A DNA stretch of 37,645 nt from JBKEHD01 sp046710445 (GTDB lineage: Bacteria > Pseudomonadota > Alphaproteobacteria > Rickettsiales > Midichloriaceae). Made by a program: the position numbers and the translations under genes. The stretch lies in NCBI GenBank assembly GCA_046710445.1, contig JBKEHD010000008.1, positions 1 to 37,645 of the forward strand, read 5' to 3'. The notes beneath the pieces are model-generated. The model made no database searches. It saw nothing but the letters and a program-made list of their open reading frames with translations, and was not told the DNA's origin. Every line of letters begins with the position of its first letter. Positions within the stretch are counted from its first letter, which is position 1. Shown one piece after another: positions 1 through 8,066 of the stretch.

Positions 1-147
1 CATTTGAAACACAGCATCATTTCCCTGTTCCAATAAATCTTGCGAATTTAATAAAGCATCAAATTCAGCAATATCAGTACCTTTATAAACTAACTTACTA
101 TGATACTGATTAAATCCCTGTTCATTATTTTTTAATAAATTATCCAT
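1..147 (-). CDS. N-terminal part of an unknown protein (runs off the window)
   Basis: A frame of 49 codons begins with ATG at 147 and stays open to the window edge; it reads MDNLLKNNEQGFNQYHSKLV at its N-terminus. The start is convincing because a strong Shine-Dalgarno (GGAGGGG) lies a few bases upstream. The visible part is hydrophilic, rich in Asn and Gln, with no signal peptide or membrane segment. It is divergent from the GTA genes that begin at 277. I do not recognise the family from this fragment. Confidence 0.6.
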   Translation of the reverse strand, partial: MDNLLKNNEQGFNQYHSKLVYKGTDIAEFDALLNSQDLLEQGNDAVFQM

Positions 148-276
148 ACCCCTCCATCCATACAACTATTATAATAACAAAAATCCTTTGGGTTGTAAAC
201 TTTTTTTATCTTCATACCCTCTTCCAGAATATATTTATCCCATATATGCTATAATTTTCATTAATAAAAATGAGTT

Positions 277-882
277 ATGAACATAAATAATTTCAATGAA
301 ATACGATTCCCAGAAGATATTTCTTATGGGGCAATTGGTGGGCCAGAATTTTATACTGATGTCATTTCTACACTTAATAAAAATGAATATAGACAATTAA
401 ACTTTGGCATCTCAAAAATGAAATATGATATTTCATATGGTATCAAAAATCAGGAACAAATAGAAAAATTGTTATACTTTTTTCGAGCTAGACATGGCAA
501 AGCTATAGGTTTTAGATTTAAAGATTGGTGTGATTATAAAGCTAAAAAAGAGGAATTAGAAGATGCAAATGATATATATACAAAATTTCAACTAAGAAAA
601 ATTTATAAAAACGGTGAAGGAGAATACTCTAGAGAAATAACAAAACCCGTTGAAAAAACCGTATCTTTATACATTGGCGACAAACAGTACAATGACCCAT
701 TTGATGTGGATTATATGACAGGCATTGTAACATTAGATACTCCTTTGAAAAAAGAGGAACAGTTATCTGCAAATTTTGAATTTGATGTTCCTGTCAGGTT
801 TGATAATGATTATTTACCAATATCTATAAACGCATTTGAAAATTATTCAGTGAAAAATATTAATCTTATAGAGATAAAATAA
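277..882 (+). CDS. DUF2460 protein, GTA/phage tail component (GTA gp12-like)
   Basis: A 201-residue protein of the DUF2460 family, the family of GTA ORFg12, a tail component of alphaproteobacterial gene transfer agents. What shows it: an N-terminal FPEDISYGAIGGPEF segment, the family block FRARHG at residues 69-74 followed by FRFKDW at 79-84, and a C-terminal beta-rich part ending in a short INLIEI strand. The length is close to the usual 200-215. The stop overlaps the next ATG (TAATG), so it is translationally coupled to the DUF2163 gene, the same order as in the GTA cluster. A TATAAT at 250-255 could be its -10 box, without a good -35. Head, portal and protease genes are not nearby, so this is a detached fragment of a tail module. 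Phage-remnant origin is the alternative. Confidence 0.85.
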   Translation: MNINNFNEIRFPEDISYGAIGGPEFYTDVISTLNKNEYRQLNFGISKMKYDISYGIKNQEQIEKLLYFFRARHGKAIGFRFKDWCDYKAKKEELEDANDIYTKFQLRKIYKNGEGEYSREITKPVEKTVSLYIGDKQYNDPFDVDYMTGIVTLDTPLKKEEQLSANFEFDVPVRFDNDYLPISINAFENYSVKNINLIEIK

Positions 883-1652
883 TGAAAAAAAATAATTTTC
901 TAACAGAATATGCTTTTTGCATAGAGATTATATTAACAAACAATATAGATATAAAATTAACAAATTATCATAAAGATTTAAAAGTAGACGGCAAAGAGTA
1001 TTTTTCTAGCATATTTTCTTTTTTTGAAAATAATGAAGATAATTTTTCCTGTATAATTGATGATAAGCATATAAATAAAGAGTATTTAATTAATGGCTTA
1101 TTTAATGATGCACAAATAAATATGATTTTACTAAACCTACAACTCAATGATAATCCAATTTTTTTTTCCAAAACTTACTATATAGAAGACATACAGATTA
1201 TTAATAATAAATTTCATGCAAATCTTGGATCATTAGTTGATAAATTTAATAAAAAAATATTACAAAAATTTTCAAAAAATTGTAGAGCTAAATTTTGTGA
1301 TGATAAATGCAGCTTAGACATTAAACAATACACTAAAAAAGGTGAGGTAATGGAAATTATTGAGCATAATATTTTTATTGATAGCAATCGTAATGAAGAT
1401 GCTAATTTTTTCAACAATGGTAATGTTATATTTACCTCTGGAAAAAACAAGGACTTAACATTTAGTATAAAAAAATCAAATGTTAGTGAGATTGAATTAC
1501 AACAAAACTCATTATTAAAATTAACAAAAGGTGATAACTATGAAATTATTATGGGATGTGATAAAGATTTTCTCACCTGTGGCGAAACATTTAATAATGT
1601 CATTAATTTCAGAGGAGAACCTCATATTTATCGTCTTAATAATCCTTTATAA
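882..1652 (+). CDS. DUF2163 protein, GTA/phage tail component (GTA gp13-like)
   Basis: A 256-residue member of the DUF2163 / BR0599 phage family, the counterpart of GTA ORFg13, a tail-tip (baseplate-hub) component. The conserved cysteines are present: C134, C139 and C143 in the central CRAKFCDDKC segment, and C226 and C233 in the C-terminal GCDKDFLTCGETFNN block followed by NFRGEPH. In homologues these residues are among the most conserved. It is somewhat shorter than the usual 280-300 residues. It starts on the last base of the DUF2460 stop codon. The NlpC/P60 peptidase gene and the long tail-fibre gene that normally follow in a GTA cluster are absent. Instead its last 25 bases overlap the convergent symporter gene. 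Both reading frames are intact, which suggests retention under selection. Confidence 0.85.
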   Translation: MKKNNFLTEYAFCIEIILTNNIDIKLTNYHKDLKVDGKEYFSSIFSFFENNEDNFSCIIDDKHINKEYLINGLFNDAQINMILLNLQLNDNPIFFSKTYYIEDIQIINNKFHANLGSLVDKFNKKILQKFSKNCRAKFCDDKCSLDIKQYTKKGEVMEIIEHNIFIDSNRNEDANFFNNGNVIFTSGKNKDLTFSIKKSNVSEIELQQNSLLKLTKGDNYEIIMGCDKDFLTCGETFNNVINFRGEPHIYRLNNPL

Positions 1653-2974
1653 AACATATATATTGGAAATGTAAACAATGTAGCAAATAAACAAAAAACA
1701 TTCTTATTCCACTGCATTGAAAGCATACTCATAACATAGTCATATGACAAAAATGCCAATAATCCAATCACAATCGATATATAGGCAAAAGAGGCTTCGT
1801 ATTTATTTTTAAAATACGAAATTACTATTGGAAAAAATAATGTACAAACCATAATTTCATAACTAAATAACATTGTTTTTAAAATATTATCAAAATTTTT
1901 AGCTATAATTAACGCTACACAACCAAACAAGACAGTAATTACCCTGCTATAAAGAATTTTATTTTTAAATATTTTTTTAAAATCTAAAGATAAATTTGAA
2001 CTTATCGCACATAAAAGAGAATCTGCAGTAGATATTATTGCACATAAAATTGCCACACCCAATACACCAGAAATAAATTGATTAGATGTTTTGGAAAAAA
2101 ACATAATTAAAACACTATCATTCCCAATAAATCCAATCTCTTTTCTTGCTGCTATACCAAATATTAATGGTATAAAAGAAAAAAGTAATAACAAACATCC
2201 AGCTAAAAATGCAGAATAATACGCTGTTTTTGAATTTTTTGCAGAAAAAAACCTTTGAGCCATATCTTGTTCAATAAAAACGTACAAAAATGGAACTATT
2301 ATGTATGGAAAAAATGATATATTTGAATCTTGTTTCAAAACAAATATGTTATTTAGTGCATAATCTATATATTCATATTTTGATATATAGTAATAAATTA
2401 ATACCGATATAAATATAATAAATACAATTAAAATTTGAAAAATATCTGTGTATATAACCCCCTTAATACCTCCAATAGTAGTGTACAATATCAAACATAA
2501 CCAAAACATATAAAATATAAATTCATTTTCTATTCCCAAAGAAAACAATAATTTTTTACTGCCTATAATCAAAGATATGAATATTCCATAAAGTGAACCT
2601 ATGGATATTAAAGATGCTAATTTTCTTAAAAATGGTGAATTATATTCTTTTTCAAATAATTCAGCTATAGTTTCAATATTTTTCTCTCTTAATTGCTTTG
2701 CACCAAAAATAGATATAGCAATCAATCCCAGCGAGAGTCCAAATGTATAAAATATACCATATATACCATACTCATATGAAAAATCAGAAGTGCCTAATAT
2801 AACGCCTCCTCCTAATTGAGTGGCTAACAAAGACATAGAAATTGAAAAAATTCCAAATTTCCTATTTGCTAAAAAAAAATCTTGAGAATCTTTCGCTCCT
2901 AATGAACATCTATATCCTATAAAGAAAGATATTCCTAAAACGAAGATAAATGATATTAAAAAATAATAATTCAT
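1628..2974 (-). CDS. Sodium:solute symporter (SSS family)
   Basis: An inner-membrane Na+-coupled permease of the SSS family (proline/pantothenate/sugar symporter group), 448 residues with 12-13 hydrophobic segments. The first helix begins directly at the N-terminus (NYYFLISFIFVLGISFFIG). The family signature follows: FFLANRKFG, then ATQLGGGVILGTSDFSYEYG in helix 2, the unwound Na+-binding region of SSS proteins. I chose the ATG at 2974; a TTG seven codons upstream is also open but has no better ribosome binding site. The substrate cannot be told from sequence; amino acids or organic acids are usual in host-dependent bacteria. It lies downstream of rpsU on the same strand, separated by a probable terminator, and overlaps the GTA gene by 25 bases at its 3' end. 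Confidence 0.85.
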   Translation of the reverse strand: MNYYFLISFIFVLGISFFIGYRCSLGAKDSQDFFLANRKFGIFSISMSLLATQLGGGVILGTSDFSYEYGIYGIFYTFGLSLGLIAISIFGAKQLREKNIETIAELFEKEYNSPFLRKLASLISIGSLYGIFISLIIGSKKLLFSLGIENEFIFYMFWLCLILYTTIGGIKGVIYTDIFQILIVFIIFISVLIYYYISKYEYIDYALNNIFVLKQDSNISFFPYIIVPFLYVFIEQDMAQRFFSAKNSKTAYYSAFLAGCLLLLFSFIPLIFGIAARKEIGFIGNDSVLIMFFSKTSNQFISGVLGVAILCAIISTADSLLCAISSNLSLDFKKIFKNKILYSRVITVLFGCVALIIAKNFDNILKTMLFSYEIMVCTLFFPIVISYFKNKYEASFAYISIVIGLLAFLSYDYVMSMLSMQWNKNVFCLFATLFTFPIYMFYKGLLRR

Positions 2975-3010
2975 AGCCACAAATAAAGAAGTCAATACTT
3001 ACTTTATAAT

Positions 3011-3039
3011 AAAAGGAGACCCTAGTAAGAAGGTCTTCC
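3011..3039 (-). terminator. Rho-independent terminator of rpsU, overlapping its stop codon
   Basis: On the minus strand GGAAGACC pairs with GGTCTCC (one bulged A) around a 9-10 base loop and is followed by TTTTATT. The left arm is made of the last rpsU codons and the loop contains the TAG stop. It separates rpsU from the symporter gene downstream. Confidence 0.6.
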
Positions 3040-3222
3040 ACCCCTACTGTTTTTATGATTTCTTTTCATAGATTCTATACTCTTCCTAAGCTTTCTTTCA
3101 GATGGTTTCTCATAATGTCTTTTTTCTTTCATTATTTTAAAAACACCTTCTCTTTGCAACTTTTTCTTAAGAACCCTTAAAGAGTACTCTACATTATTAA
3201 ATCGTACTTGAACTTCTGTCAA
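3022..3222 (-). CDS. rpsU: 30S ribosomal protein S21
   Basis: A small basic protein of 66 residues that binds the 30S subunit near the anti-Shine-Dalgarno region and helps initiation. The S21 pattern is clear: VQVRFNNVEYSLRVLKKKLQ, REGVF, then HYEKPSERK and a basic tail. The length matches the family (about 60-75). The start codon is TTG; no ATG or GTG in frame gives the conserved N-terminal strand, so TTG at 3222 is favoured, with only a weak AAGAT-type ribosome binding site. A good promoter (TTGCTT, 17 bases, TATAAT) lies about 30 bases upstream and a terminator overlaps the stop, so it is probably monocistronic. Confidence 0.93.
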   Translation of the reverse strand: MTEVQVRFNNVEYSLRVLKKKLQREGVFKIMKEKRHYEKPSERKLRKSIESMKRNHKNSRGGRPSY

Positions 3223-3251
3223 AATCTTAAAAATTACGTTCTTTGTATACC

Positions 3252-3280
3252 ATTATATAAACAAGTACGTCATTAAGCAA
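3252..3280 (-). promoter_or_regulatory. Sigma-70-type promoter of rpsU
   Basis: Minus strand: -35 TTGCTT (3275-3280), 17-base spacer, -10 TATAAT (3252-3257). The start codon at 3222 leaves a leader of about 20-25 bases. Confidence 0.6.
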
Positions 3281-3321
3281 GAATAAATTAAAAAAATATA
3301 GATAAGAAATAAAAAATGATG

Positions 3322-3350
3322 TTGACATGCACATTTGTAGCAAATACGAT
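3322..3350 (+). promoter_or_regulatory. Sigma-70-type promoter of the 79-residue protein gene
   Basis: Perfect -35 TTGACA at 3322-3327, a 17-base spacer and -10 TACGAT at 3345-3350, ending 34 bases before the ATG at 3385. It is one of the best promoter matches in the window. Confidence 0.65.
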
Positions 3351-3384
3351 TTAAACATGCGTTTGTTTTAATTGGTGATACAAC

Positions 3385-3624
3385 ATGAGTAATCAAAATT
3401 TTTATCCTTTTACTGCAGTTATAGAAGAATATTTACATGGCAATACAAATACTGCTCTAGATGCGGTTTTAACAGCACTTACTCCTCAAACTCTAAATAA
3501 TAATGAATTATATAATGCTACAATTGAAGTAGATGTGCCCATTTTAACATTACCTGCATCGGTTCAAGGCCTTCTTGAAGATGGCAAGTTAACATTGGAT
3601 ACTATGGATATTAATGAAACTTAA
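3385..3624 (+). CDS. Small acidic hypothetical protein, 79 residues
   Basis: I do not recognise a family. The protein is acidic, without signal peptide, membrane helix or cysteine. It is rich in Leu, Thr and Asn (for example AVLTALTPQTLNNNELYNAT and a C-terminal LEDGKLTLDTMDINET). It looks like a compact soluble protein. Gene status is well supported: near-consensus promoter 34 bases upstream, a GGTGAT ribosome binding site before the ATG, and a hairpin just downstream. It stands alone between rpsU and the convergent aroK. Such a strongly promoted orphan could be a structural, stress or secreted small protein; that is inference only. Confidence 0.75.
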   Translation: MSNQNFYPFTAVIEEYLHGNTNTALDAVLTALTPQTLNNNELYNATIEVDVPILTLPASVQGLLEDGKLTLDTMDINET

Positions 3625-3637
3625 GAAAATAATTATT

Positions 3638-3675
3638 ATAGCATTTTAAACTTATATCAATATGTAAAATGCTAT
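3638..3675. terminator. Hairpin shared by two convergent genes, overlapping the aroK stop
   Basis: Perfect 11-base inverted repeat (ATAGCATTTTA at 3638-3648, TAAAATGCTAT at 3665-3675) around a 16-base loop. It lies between the 79-residue gene and convergent aroK and includes the aroK TAG stop. T-runs are weak on both sides, so its termination strength is uncertain. Confidence 0.45.
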
Positions 3676-4214
3676 GCTTTAAATAGATCCAAATACTCTG
3701 TTTCCATTTTCTTTATAATGCTCCCCACTAAATGGTGCGCCTCTAAATCACTATCAATCTTTATATCTGCTTCACGAAAGATTGGCTCCCTCTCATTGAT
3801 CATATCAATCAAAAACTGTTTGTTATCACCCATTTCAAATAGCTCAGGACGTGTATTTCTTTTTGATACTCTTTCAAATATAGTATCATGATTAACATCT
3901 AACCAAATCGAAACTCCCTTTTCCTTTATAAATTTTCGTATATTCTTATTCATAAAACTACTACCACCGGTTGATAAGATTATCTTACCATATCCGATTA
4001 TCTCTTTAATAATTTCTTCTTCTCTCTCCTGAAAATACTTAATACCCATAAATTCATGAATATCCATGATATTCAATCCCTCTCTCTCCTCTAAAACCTT
4101 ATCACTATCATAAAATCTTAAATTTAATTTTCTTGCGAGTTTTCTTCCAATAGTACTCTTTCCACTTCCCATCATCCCTATCAAAACAATAGGCTTTGTA
4201 ATATTATCTTTCAT
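3672..4214 (-). CDS. aroK: Shikimate kinase-like P-loop kinase
   Basis: A cytosolic kinase of 180 residues that by family phosphorylates shikimate at the 3-OH with ATP. Visible elements: Walker A GMMGSGKST (13-21), the shikimate-contacting FYDSD (D36, D38), an EFMGIKYFQERE segment, TGG at 82-84 and the lid arginine in NTRPEL (R122). The usual GGG substrate motif reads GGSS here, so the third glycine is Ser. The start is set at the ATG at 4214, which places the P-loop at the normal distance; the longer frame only adds a poorly conserved extension. No other shikimate-pathway gene is in the window and aroB is not adjacent, so the physiological substrate is open. A different small-molecule kinase of the same fold is possible. 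Confidence 0.8.
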   Translation of the reverse strand: MKDNITKPIVLIGMMGSGKSTIGRKLARKLNLRFYDSDKVLEEREGLNIMDIHEFMGIKYFQEREEEIIKEIIGYGKIILSTGGSSFMNKNIRKFIKEKGVSIWLDVNHDTIFERVSKRNTRPELFEMGDNKQFLIDMINEREPIFREADIKIDSDLEAHHLVGSIIKKMETEYLDLFKA

Positions 4215-4329
4215 TATATAAATTATAAATATATATTTCGGTAACCAGTTGCCATAAAATGCAATAAAAACCAATTGCGATTATAGCTTATTTTAAAGTA
4301 AAATAGTAGTAAAATATTAAATATTAAAT

Positions 4330-5070
4330 ATGAACAAAAATAACACATGTAATTTAAACTATAGAACATTATTAAAAATAAGAGGTGTAGATAAAGAGAA
4401 TTTTCTACAAAACATATTATCAAATGATATAAAAACTCATACTAATCTTTCTTATTCTCTTATGTTATCTCCACAGGGGAAAGTATTATACGATTTTTTT
4501 ATTTTTCAAAAAAATGACTATTTTTTACTCGACATTCACAATGACTATTGCGATGAAATTATAACAAAATTATACACCTACAAACTACATGCTGATATTG
4601 AACTATCAAAAGAAGATGCTTATGAAGTTATTATATCTGATAAACTATTAAACAAAGAATTTTTCCATGATCCAAGAAGTGTTACGTTAGGATTCAGAGG
4701 CTATTTAAAAAAAGAAGAGGACACTTTTAAAAAAAATGATAATTATTATCATGAATATGAAAAAGAAAGATTAAAGTTAGCCTTGTTAGAATTTGGCATT
4801 GATTTTTTTCCAAATGAATTTTTTGCTATGCATATCAATATGGATAAGTTTTTTGCTTTAAGCTTTACTAAAGGATGCTATATAGGGCAAGAAGTAACTG
4901 CACGAATGAATTATTTGTCAAAAAAAAGAAAGGGGCTTGAAATTATACAAAATTCCGACTTTATAACAAAAGAAAACATAGCGTATGATAAAGAGGGACG
5001 AAAAATTGGAAAAATTATAAAACAATACGAAGAACAAACTTTTATTTTATCTAAAATTGATTCTGCATGA
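4330..5070 (+). CDS. ygfZ: YgfZ/GcvT-like folate-binding protein
   Basis: A 246-residue member of the YgfZ/IBA57 family, a tetrahydrofolate-binding relative of glycine-cleavage T-protein that assists maturation or repair of certain Fe-S enzymes, including MiaB. The hallmark K-G-C-Y-x-G-Q-E motif is intact (KGCYIGQE, C183) and followed by TARMNY. The N-terminal RTLLKIRGVDKENFLQNILS and LSPQGKVLYDFFIF segments match the family. It is shorter than E. coli YgfZ (about 326) but close to other compact alphaproteobacterial forms. The start is the ATG at 4330; an upstream TTGCGA, 18 bases, TAAAAT may be the promoter. It is divergent from aroK. Its presence near miaB (6.7-8.0 kb) is consistent with an Fe-S role. 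Confidence 0.88.
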   Translation: MNKNNTCNLNYRTLLKIRGVDKENFLQNILSNDIKTHTNLSYSLMLSPQGKVLYDFFIFQKNDYFLLDIHNDYCDEIITKLYTYKLHADIELSKEDAYEVIISDKLLNKEFFHDPRSVTLGFRGYLKKEEDTFKKNDNYYHEYEKERLKLALLEFGIDFFPNEFFAMHINMDKFFALSFTKGCYIGQEVTARMNYLSKKRKGLEIIQNSDFITKENIAYDKEGRKIGKIIKQYEEQTFILSKIDSA

Positions 5071-5090
5071 ATTATTAATGTAATGAAAAT

Positions 5091-5168
<78 letters not shown>

Positions 5169-5180
5169 TCAATATTTAAG

Positions 5181-5209
5181 AAAGTATCACAATAGACTTA
5201 CAACTGCAA
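5181..5209 (-). promoter_or_regulatory. Likely promoter of tRNA-fMet
   Basis: Minus strand: TTGCAG (5204-5209), 17-base spacer, TACTTT (5181-5186). Its -10 ends 13 bases before the mature tRNA 5' end at 5168, leaving a short leader for RNase P to remove. Confidence 0.45.
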
Positions 5210-5246
5210 CAAATAGATTTATTTACTTATATTATCCATGATTTTT

Positions 5247-6161
5247 TTAACTTTTATATATAGATAGGATTTTATCTAGCATTATCAATGCTTCGTCGTA
5301 AGGTCTTTGAAATGTATTTCTTCCAATAATAGATCCATTCCCACCACCTTTATGTATAGATTTTATCTCATCAAATAAATCATCTTCTTTTTTTGTATTT
5401 CCACCAGAAAAAACAACTAATCTTTTTGAATTAAATGATGAAGACATGACAAATTGAATTCTATTTTTTAGATCAGTAAAATCATATTTATTTTTTGCAC
5501 AAAAATCTTTATTAGAAACATTGCTAGATGGCACTTTAACTTTTATTATATTTGCCCCCATTAATGCAGCTATATGCGCAGAATAAGCTATAACATCTAA
5601 AGAAGTTTCATCTTCTTTTTTCAAATCCCCTCCCCTAGGATAAGACCATATAACAACCGCTAAACCATAAGATTTTGCTTCAGATATCATTTCGGTTATT
5701 TCCTCTATAATAGCTATAGAATTATTTGACCCTGGATATATAGTAAATCCTATAGCAGTACACCCTAGATATAATGCATCTTGTATATTTGCTGTAATTG
5801 ATTGATCTGGCTCTGTATGATTACTCATCAATGAATTAGAGCTATTAGCCTTTATAATAAGCGGTATGCACCCTCTATACTCATCAGATATAGCTTCTAA
5901 CATTCCTTTTGGTGCAGCATATGCATTTAACCCAGCATCTATTGCTAATTTCACATGATACATTGGATCATATGATGCTGGATTTATATCAAAACTTTTG
6001 ACTGGACCATGCTCAAATCCCTGATCAACAGGCAATATAACCATTTTTCCAGTTCCAGATAATTTCCCACTCATCAATATCCTAGCTATATTACTCTTAA
6101 CTGCTGGAGATTCTGATTGATAATTTCTTAATATATTTTTTACTTCAGTTGTTAAATGCAT
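5247..6161 (-). CDS. fba: Fructose-bisphosphate aldolase class I (DhnA type)
   Basis: A 304-residue class I aldolase of the DhnA/archaeal type; it cleaves or forms fructose 1,6-bisphosphate through a Schiff-base lysine, without a metal. Evidence: VILPVDQGFEHGP (41-53), a conserved feature of this family, IIKVKVPSSN with candidate Schiff-base lysines K207/K209, and a C-terminal phosphate-binding GGNGSIIGRNTFQRP block. The length is typical. The ATG at 6161 is preceded by a promoter (TTGCAA, 17 bases, TACGAT). It is a single gene, divergent from ybaB. With the transaldolase (34 kb) and GpmI (29 kb) it fits a limited, probably gluconeogenic carbon flow, as known for many Rickettsiales. Direction of flux is inference. 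Confidence 0.92.
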   Translation of the reverse strand: MHLTTEVKNILRNYQSESPAVKSNIARILMSGKLSGTGKMVILPVDQGFEHGPVKSFDINPASYDPMYHVKLAIDAGLNAYAAPKGMLEAISDEYRGCIPLIIKANSSNSLMSNHTEPDQSITANIQDALYLGCTAIGFTIYPGSNNSIAIIEEITEMISEAKSYGLAVVIWSYPRGGDLKKEDETSLDVIAYSAHIAALMGANIIKVKVPSSNVSNKDFCAKNKYDFTDLKNRIQFVMSSSFNSKRLVVFSGGNTKKEDDLFDEIKSIHKGGGNGSIIGRNTFQRPYDEALIMLDKILSIYKS

Positions 6162-6189
6162 ATTTTTTTAATAAACTTAGATATGCGAA

Positions 6190-6218
6190 ATCGTATTTGA
6201 AAACAAAATTATTTGCAA
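6190..6218 (-). promoter_or_regulatory. Sigma-70-type promoter of fba
   Basis: Minus strand: TTGCAA (6213-6218), 17-base spacer, TACGAT (6190-6195), ending 28 bases before the fba ATG. The -10 is the same TACGAT as at 3345. Confidence 0.55.
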
Positions 6219-6259
6219 TATAAATCCTATAGCTTTAAAAAATAAAAAAGAAAAAACAT

Positions 6260-6287
6260 TTGCAGCAATAAAAATTAATGATATTAC
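6260..6287 (+). promoter_or_regulatory. Possible promoter of ybaB
   Basis: TTGCAG (6260-6265), 16-base spacer, TATTAC (6282-6287), ending 27 bases before the ATG at 6315. The -10 is weak. Confidence 0.35.
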
Positions 6288-6314
6288 TTTTAAAACGCAA
6301 TATAAATAAATATT

Positions 6315-6626
6315 ATGAATATTCAGCAAATGATGAAACAAGCACAAGCAATGCAAAAGAAAATGCAAGATGTGCAAAAATCTTTAGAAAACATAGAAGT
6401 TAGTGGTGCCGCTGGTGGTGGTGCTGTAACAATTACTACAACCGCAAAAGGTGAAGTAAAAAAAATAAAAATCGATAAAGATCTTCTATCACCTGATGAA
6501 GTAGAAATGTTGGAAGATTTAATCGTTGCTGCTTTTAATAATGCAAAACAAAATGCAGAAAATATTACAAATGAAGAAATGAATAAAATGGGTATATCCC
6601 CTGATTTACTTAAAGGAATGATGTAA
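6315..6626 (+). CDS. ybaB: YbaB/EbfC nucleoid-associated protein
   Basis: A 103-residue DNA-binding protein of the YbaB/EbfC family that forms a tweezer-like dimer and helps organise the nucleoid. The family pattern is complete: N-terminal helix MNIQQMMKQAQAMQKKMQ, central GGGAVTITTTAKGEVKKIKI, then PDEVEMLEDLIVAAFNNA and the C-terminal helix. Elsewhere it usually sits next to dnaX and recR; here it stands alone, divergent from fba and convergent with miaB. A perfect 11-base hairpin overlaps its stop codon. Confidence 0.93.
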   Translation: MNIQQMMKQAQAMQKKMQDVQKSLENIEVSGAAGGGAVTITTTAKGEVKKIKIDKDLLSPDEVEMLEDLIVAAFNNAKQNAENITNEEMNKMGISPDLLKGMM

Positions 6627-6640
6627 AAGCATTCCTTTAA
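6610..6640. terminator. Hairpin at the 3' end of ybaB, overlapping the stop codon
   Basis: Perfect 11-base arms (TTAAAGGAATG at 6610-6620, CATTCCTTTAA at 6630-6640) with a 9-base loop that contains the TAA stop. There is no clear T-run after it, so it may act as a weak terminator or as a 3'-end stabiliser. Confidence 0.5.
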
Positions 6641-6679
6641 CCAATAAAATTTGGCAACAGGTGTATTTTAAACTGCTCC

Positions 6680-7999
6680 TTATATAAATTCACCAAATAG
6701 AGAATTAAGTCCAGATTTATATATTTTTACTTTTTTAATGTTGCCAATACATCCTATATCAGCATTCACTACAACGGATTGTAAATAAGGTGATTTACCA
6801 ATGATCTGCCCTTGTTTCTTTCCCTCTTTATCAAATAAAACATCAATCGTTTTACCTATAAAGGATTCATTAAATTTCATTTGCTTTTCTTGAAGTAAAT
6901 CTTGCAAAATTTGCAATCTTTCAACCTTCTTTTCTTCTGGTACTTGCTCAGTTATTGCTGATGCAGGCGTACCAGGTCTAGGACTATACTTAAAAGAAAA
7001 ACATTGGCCATAATTCACACGCCTAACCAAATCTAATGTATCTTGAAAATCTTGATCTGTTTCTCCTGGATAACCCACTATAAAATCAGATGAAAAAGCC
7101 ATATTTGGGTTATATTTTTCAAATTTTTCAATTACTTTAAAATAATAATCTCTAGTATGATCTCTATTCATCTTTTGTAAAATTGAATCAGATCCTGATT
7201 GTACAGGCAGATGTAAAAAAGGCATGACTTTTTCTTCTTCTGCATGAACTTGAAACAATGATTCGTCCACCATATCTTTGGGATGAGATGTTAGGTATCT
7301 TATTCTTTTTAAACCGTCTATTTTAGACAATTTTTTCATCAACCAACCTACATTTTGTATATTTCCATCTTCATCTTCCCCATGAAATGCACTTACATTT
7401 TGCCCAAGCAATGTTATTTCTATCGCTCCTTTTGAACAGAGATACAAAGCTTCTCTATAGATCTGTGATGTTTTACGAGAATACTCTTTTCCCCTTGTAT
7501 ATGGTACACAACAAAAATGACAAAATTTATCACACCCCTCTTGGATAGTTAAAAAAGCTGAGTGACTGGACTTTGATGGCAAATCTATTTTATCAAATTT
7601 ATTTTCTTCATCAAAATCTAAATCCATCACCCATTTTTCATTCCTCTTTACCTTTTCAAGAAGTTTTGGCAAATTGTGATAAGATTGTGGACCAACAACT
7701 ATGTTTACATTTTTTGCTCTTTTAAAAATATTCTCACCTTCTGCTTGAGCTACACATCCAGCAACAACAATGACTGGATCTATATTAAAATCATTTTTCC
7801 CTATTTTGCCCAATTCAGAATATACTTTTTCTGAAGCCTTTTCCCTTATATGACAAGTATTAAATATTATTAAATCAGCTTGCGATCTCTCTGTAGTCAT
7901 TTGAAAACCATGAGGTTTTAGTAAATTTTCCATTTTCAATGAATCATATACATTCATCTGACATCCGTAAGTCTTGATATATAATTTTTTAGAAGTCAT
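6680..7999 (-). CDS. miaB: tRNA-2-methylthio-N6-dimethylallyladenosine synthase
   Basis: A radical-SAM methylthiotransferase of 439 residues that converts i6A37 to ms2i6A37 in tRNAs reading UNN codons. The N-terminal domain carries its auxiliary-cluster cysteines C13 (GCQMN), C49 (NTCHIR) and C82 (GCVAQ). The radical-SAM triad is C156, C160 and C163 (CDKFCHFC), and a C-terminal TRAM-type segment follows from about residue 375. The length matches MiaB (about 440-475). I place the start at the ATG at 7999; the codon before it is TTG. It may be read with the upstream 191-residue gene and typA. The YgfZ-family protein at 4330 is a known helper of MiaB activity in other bacteria. Confidence 0.95.
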   Translation of the reverse strand: MTSKKLYIKTYGCQMNVYDSLKMENLLKPHGFQMTTERSQADLIIFNTCHIREKASEKVYSELGKIGKNDFNIDPVIVVAGCVAQAEGENIFKRAKNVNIVVGPQSYHNLPKLLEKVKRNEKWVMDLDFDEENKFDKIDLPSKSSHSAFLTIQEGCDKFCHFCCVPYTRGKEYSRKTSQIYREALYLCSKGAIEITLLGQNVSAFHGEDEDGNIQNVGWLMKKLSKIDGLKRIRYLTSHPKDMVDESLFQVHAEEEKVMPFLHLPVQSGSDSILQKMNRDHTRDYYFKVIEKFEKYNPNMAFSSDFIVGYPGETDQDFQDTLDLVRRVNYGQCFSFKYSPRPGTPASAITEQVPEEKKVERLQILQDLLQEKQMKFNESFIGKTIDVLFDKEGKKQGQIIGKSPYLQSVVVNADIGCIGNIKKVKIYKSGLNSLFGEFI

Positions 8000-8066
8000 C
8001 AATATTATTATAAATTTTTATAGGAAAATATAACATATAAAATCCTAAAATCTACTTTATTTATGA

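Noticed and set aside
4223..4423. 66-codon minus-strand frame between aroK and the YgfZ-like gene
   Set aside because: It overlaps the divergent promoter region and the start of a well-supported gene; its composition is that of random AT-rich sequence.
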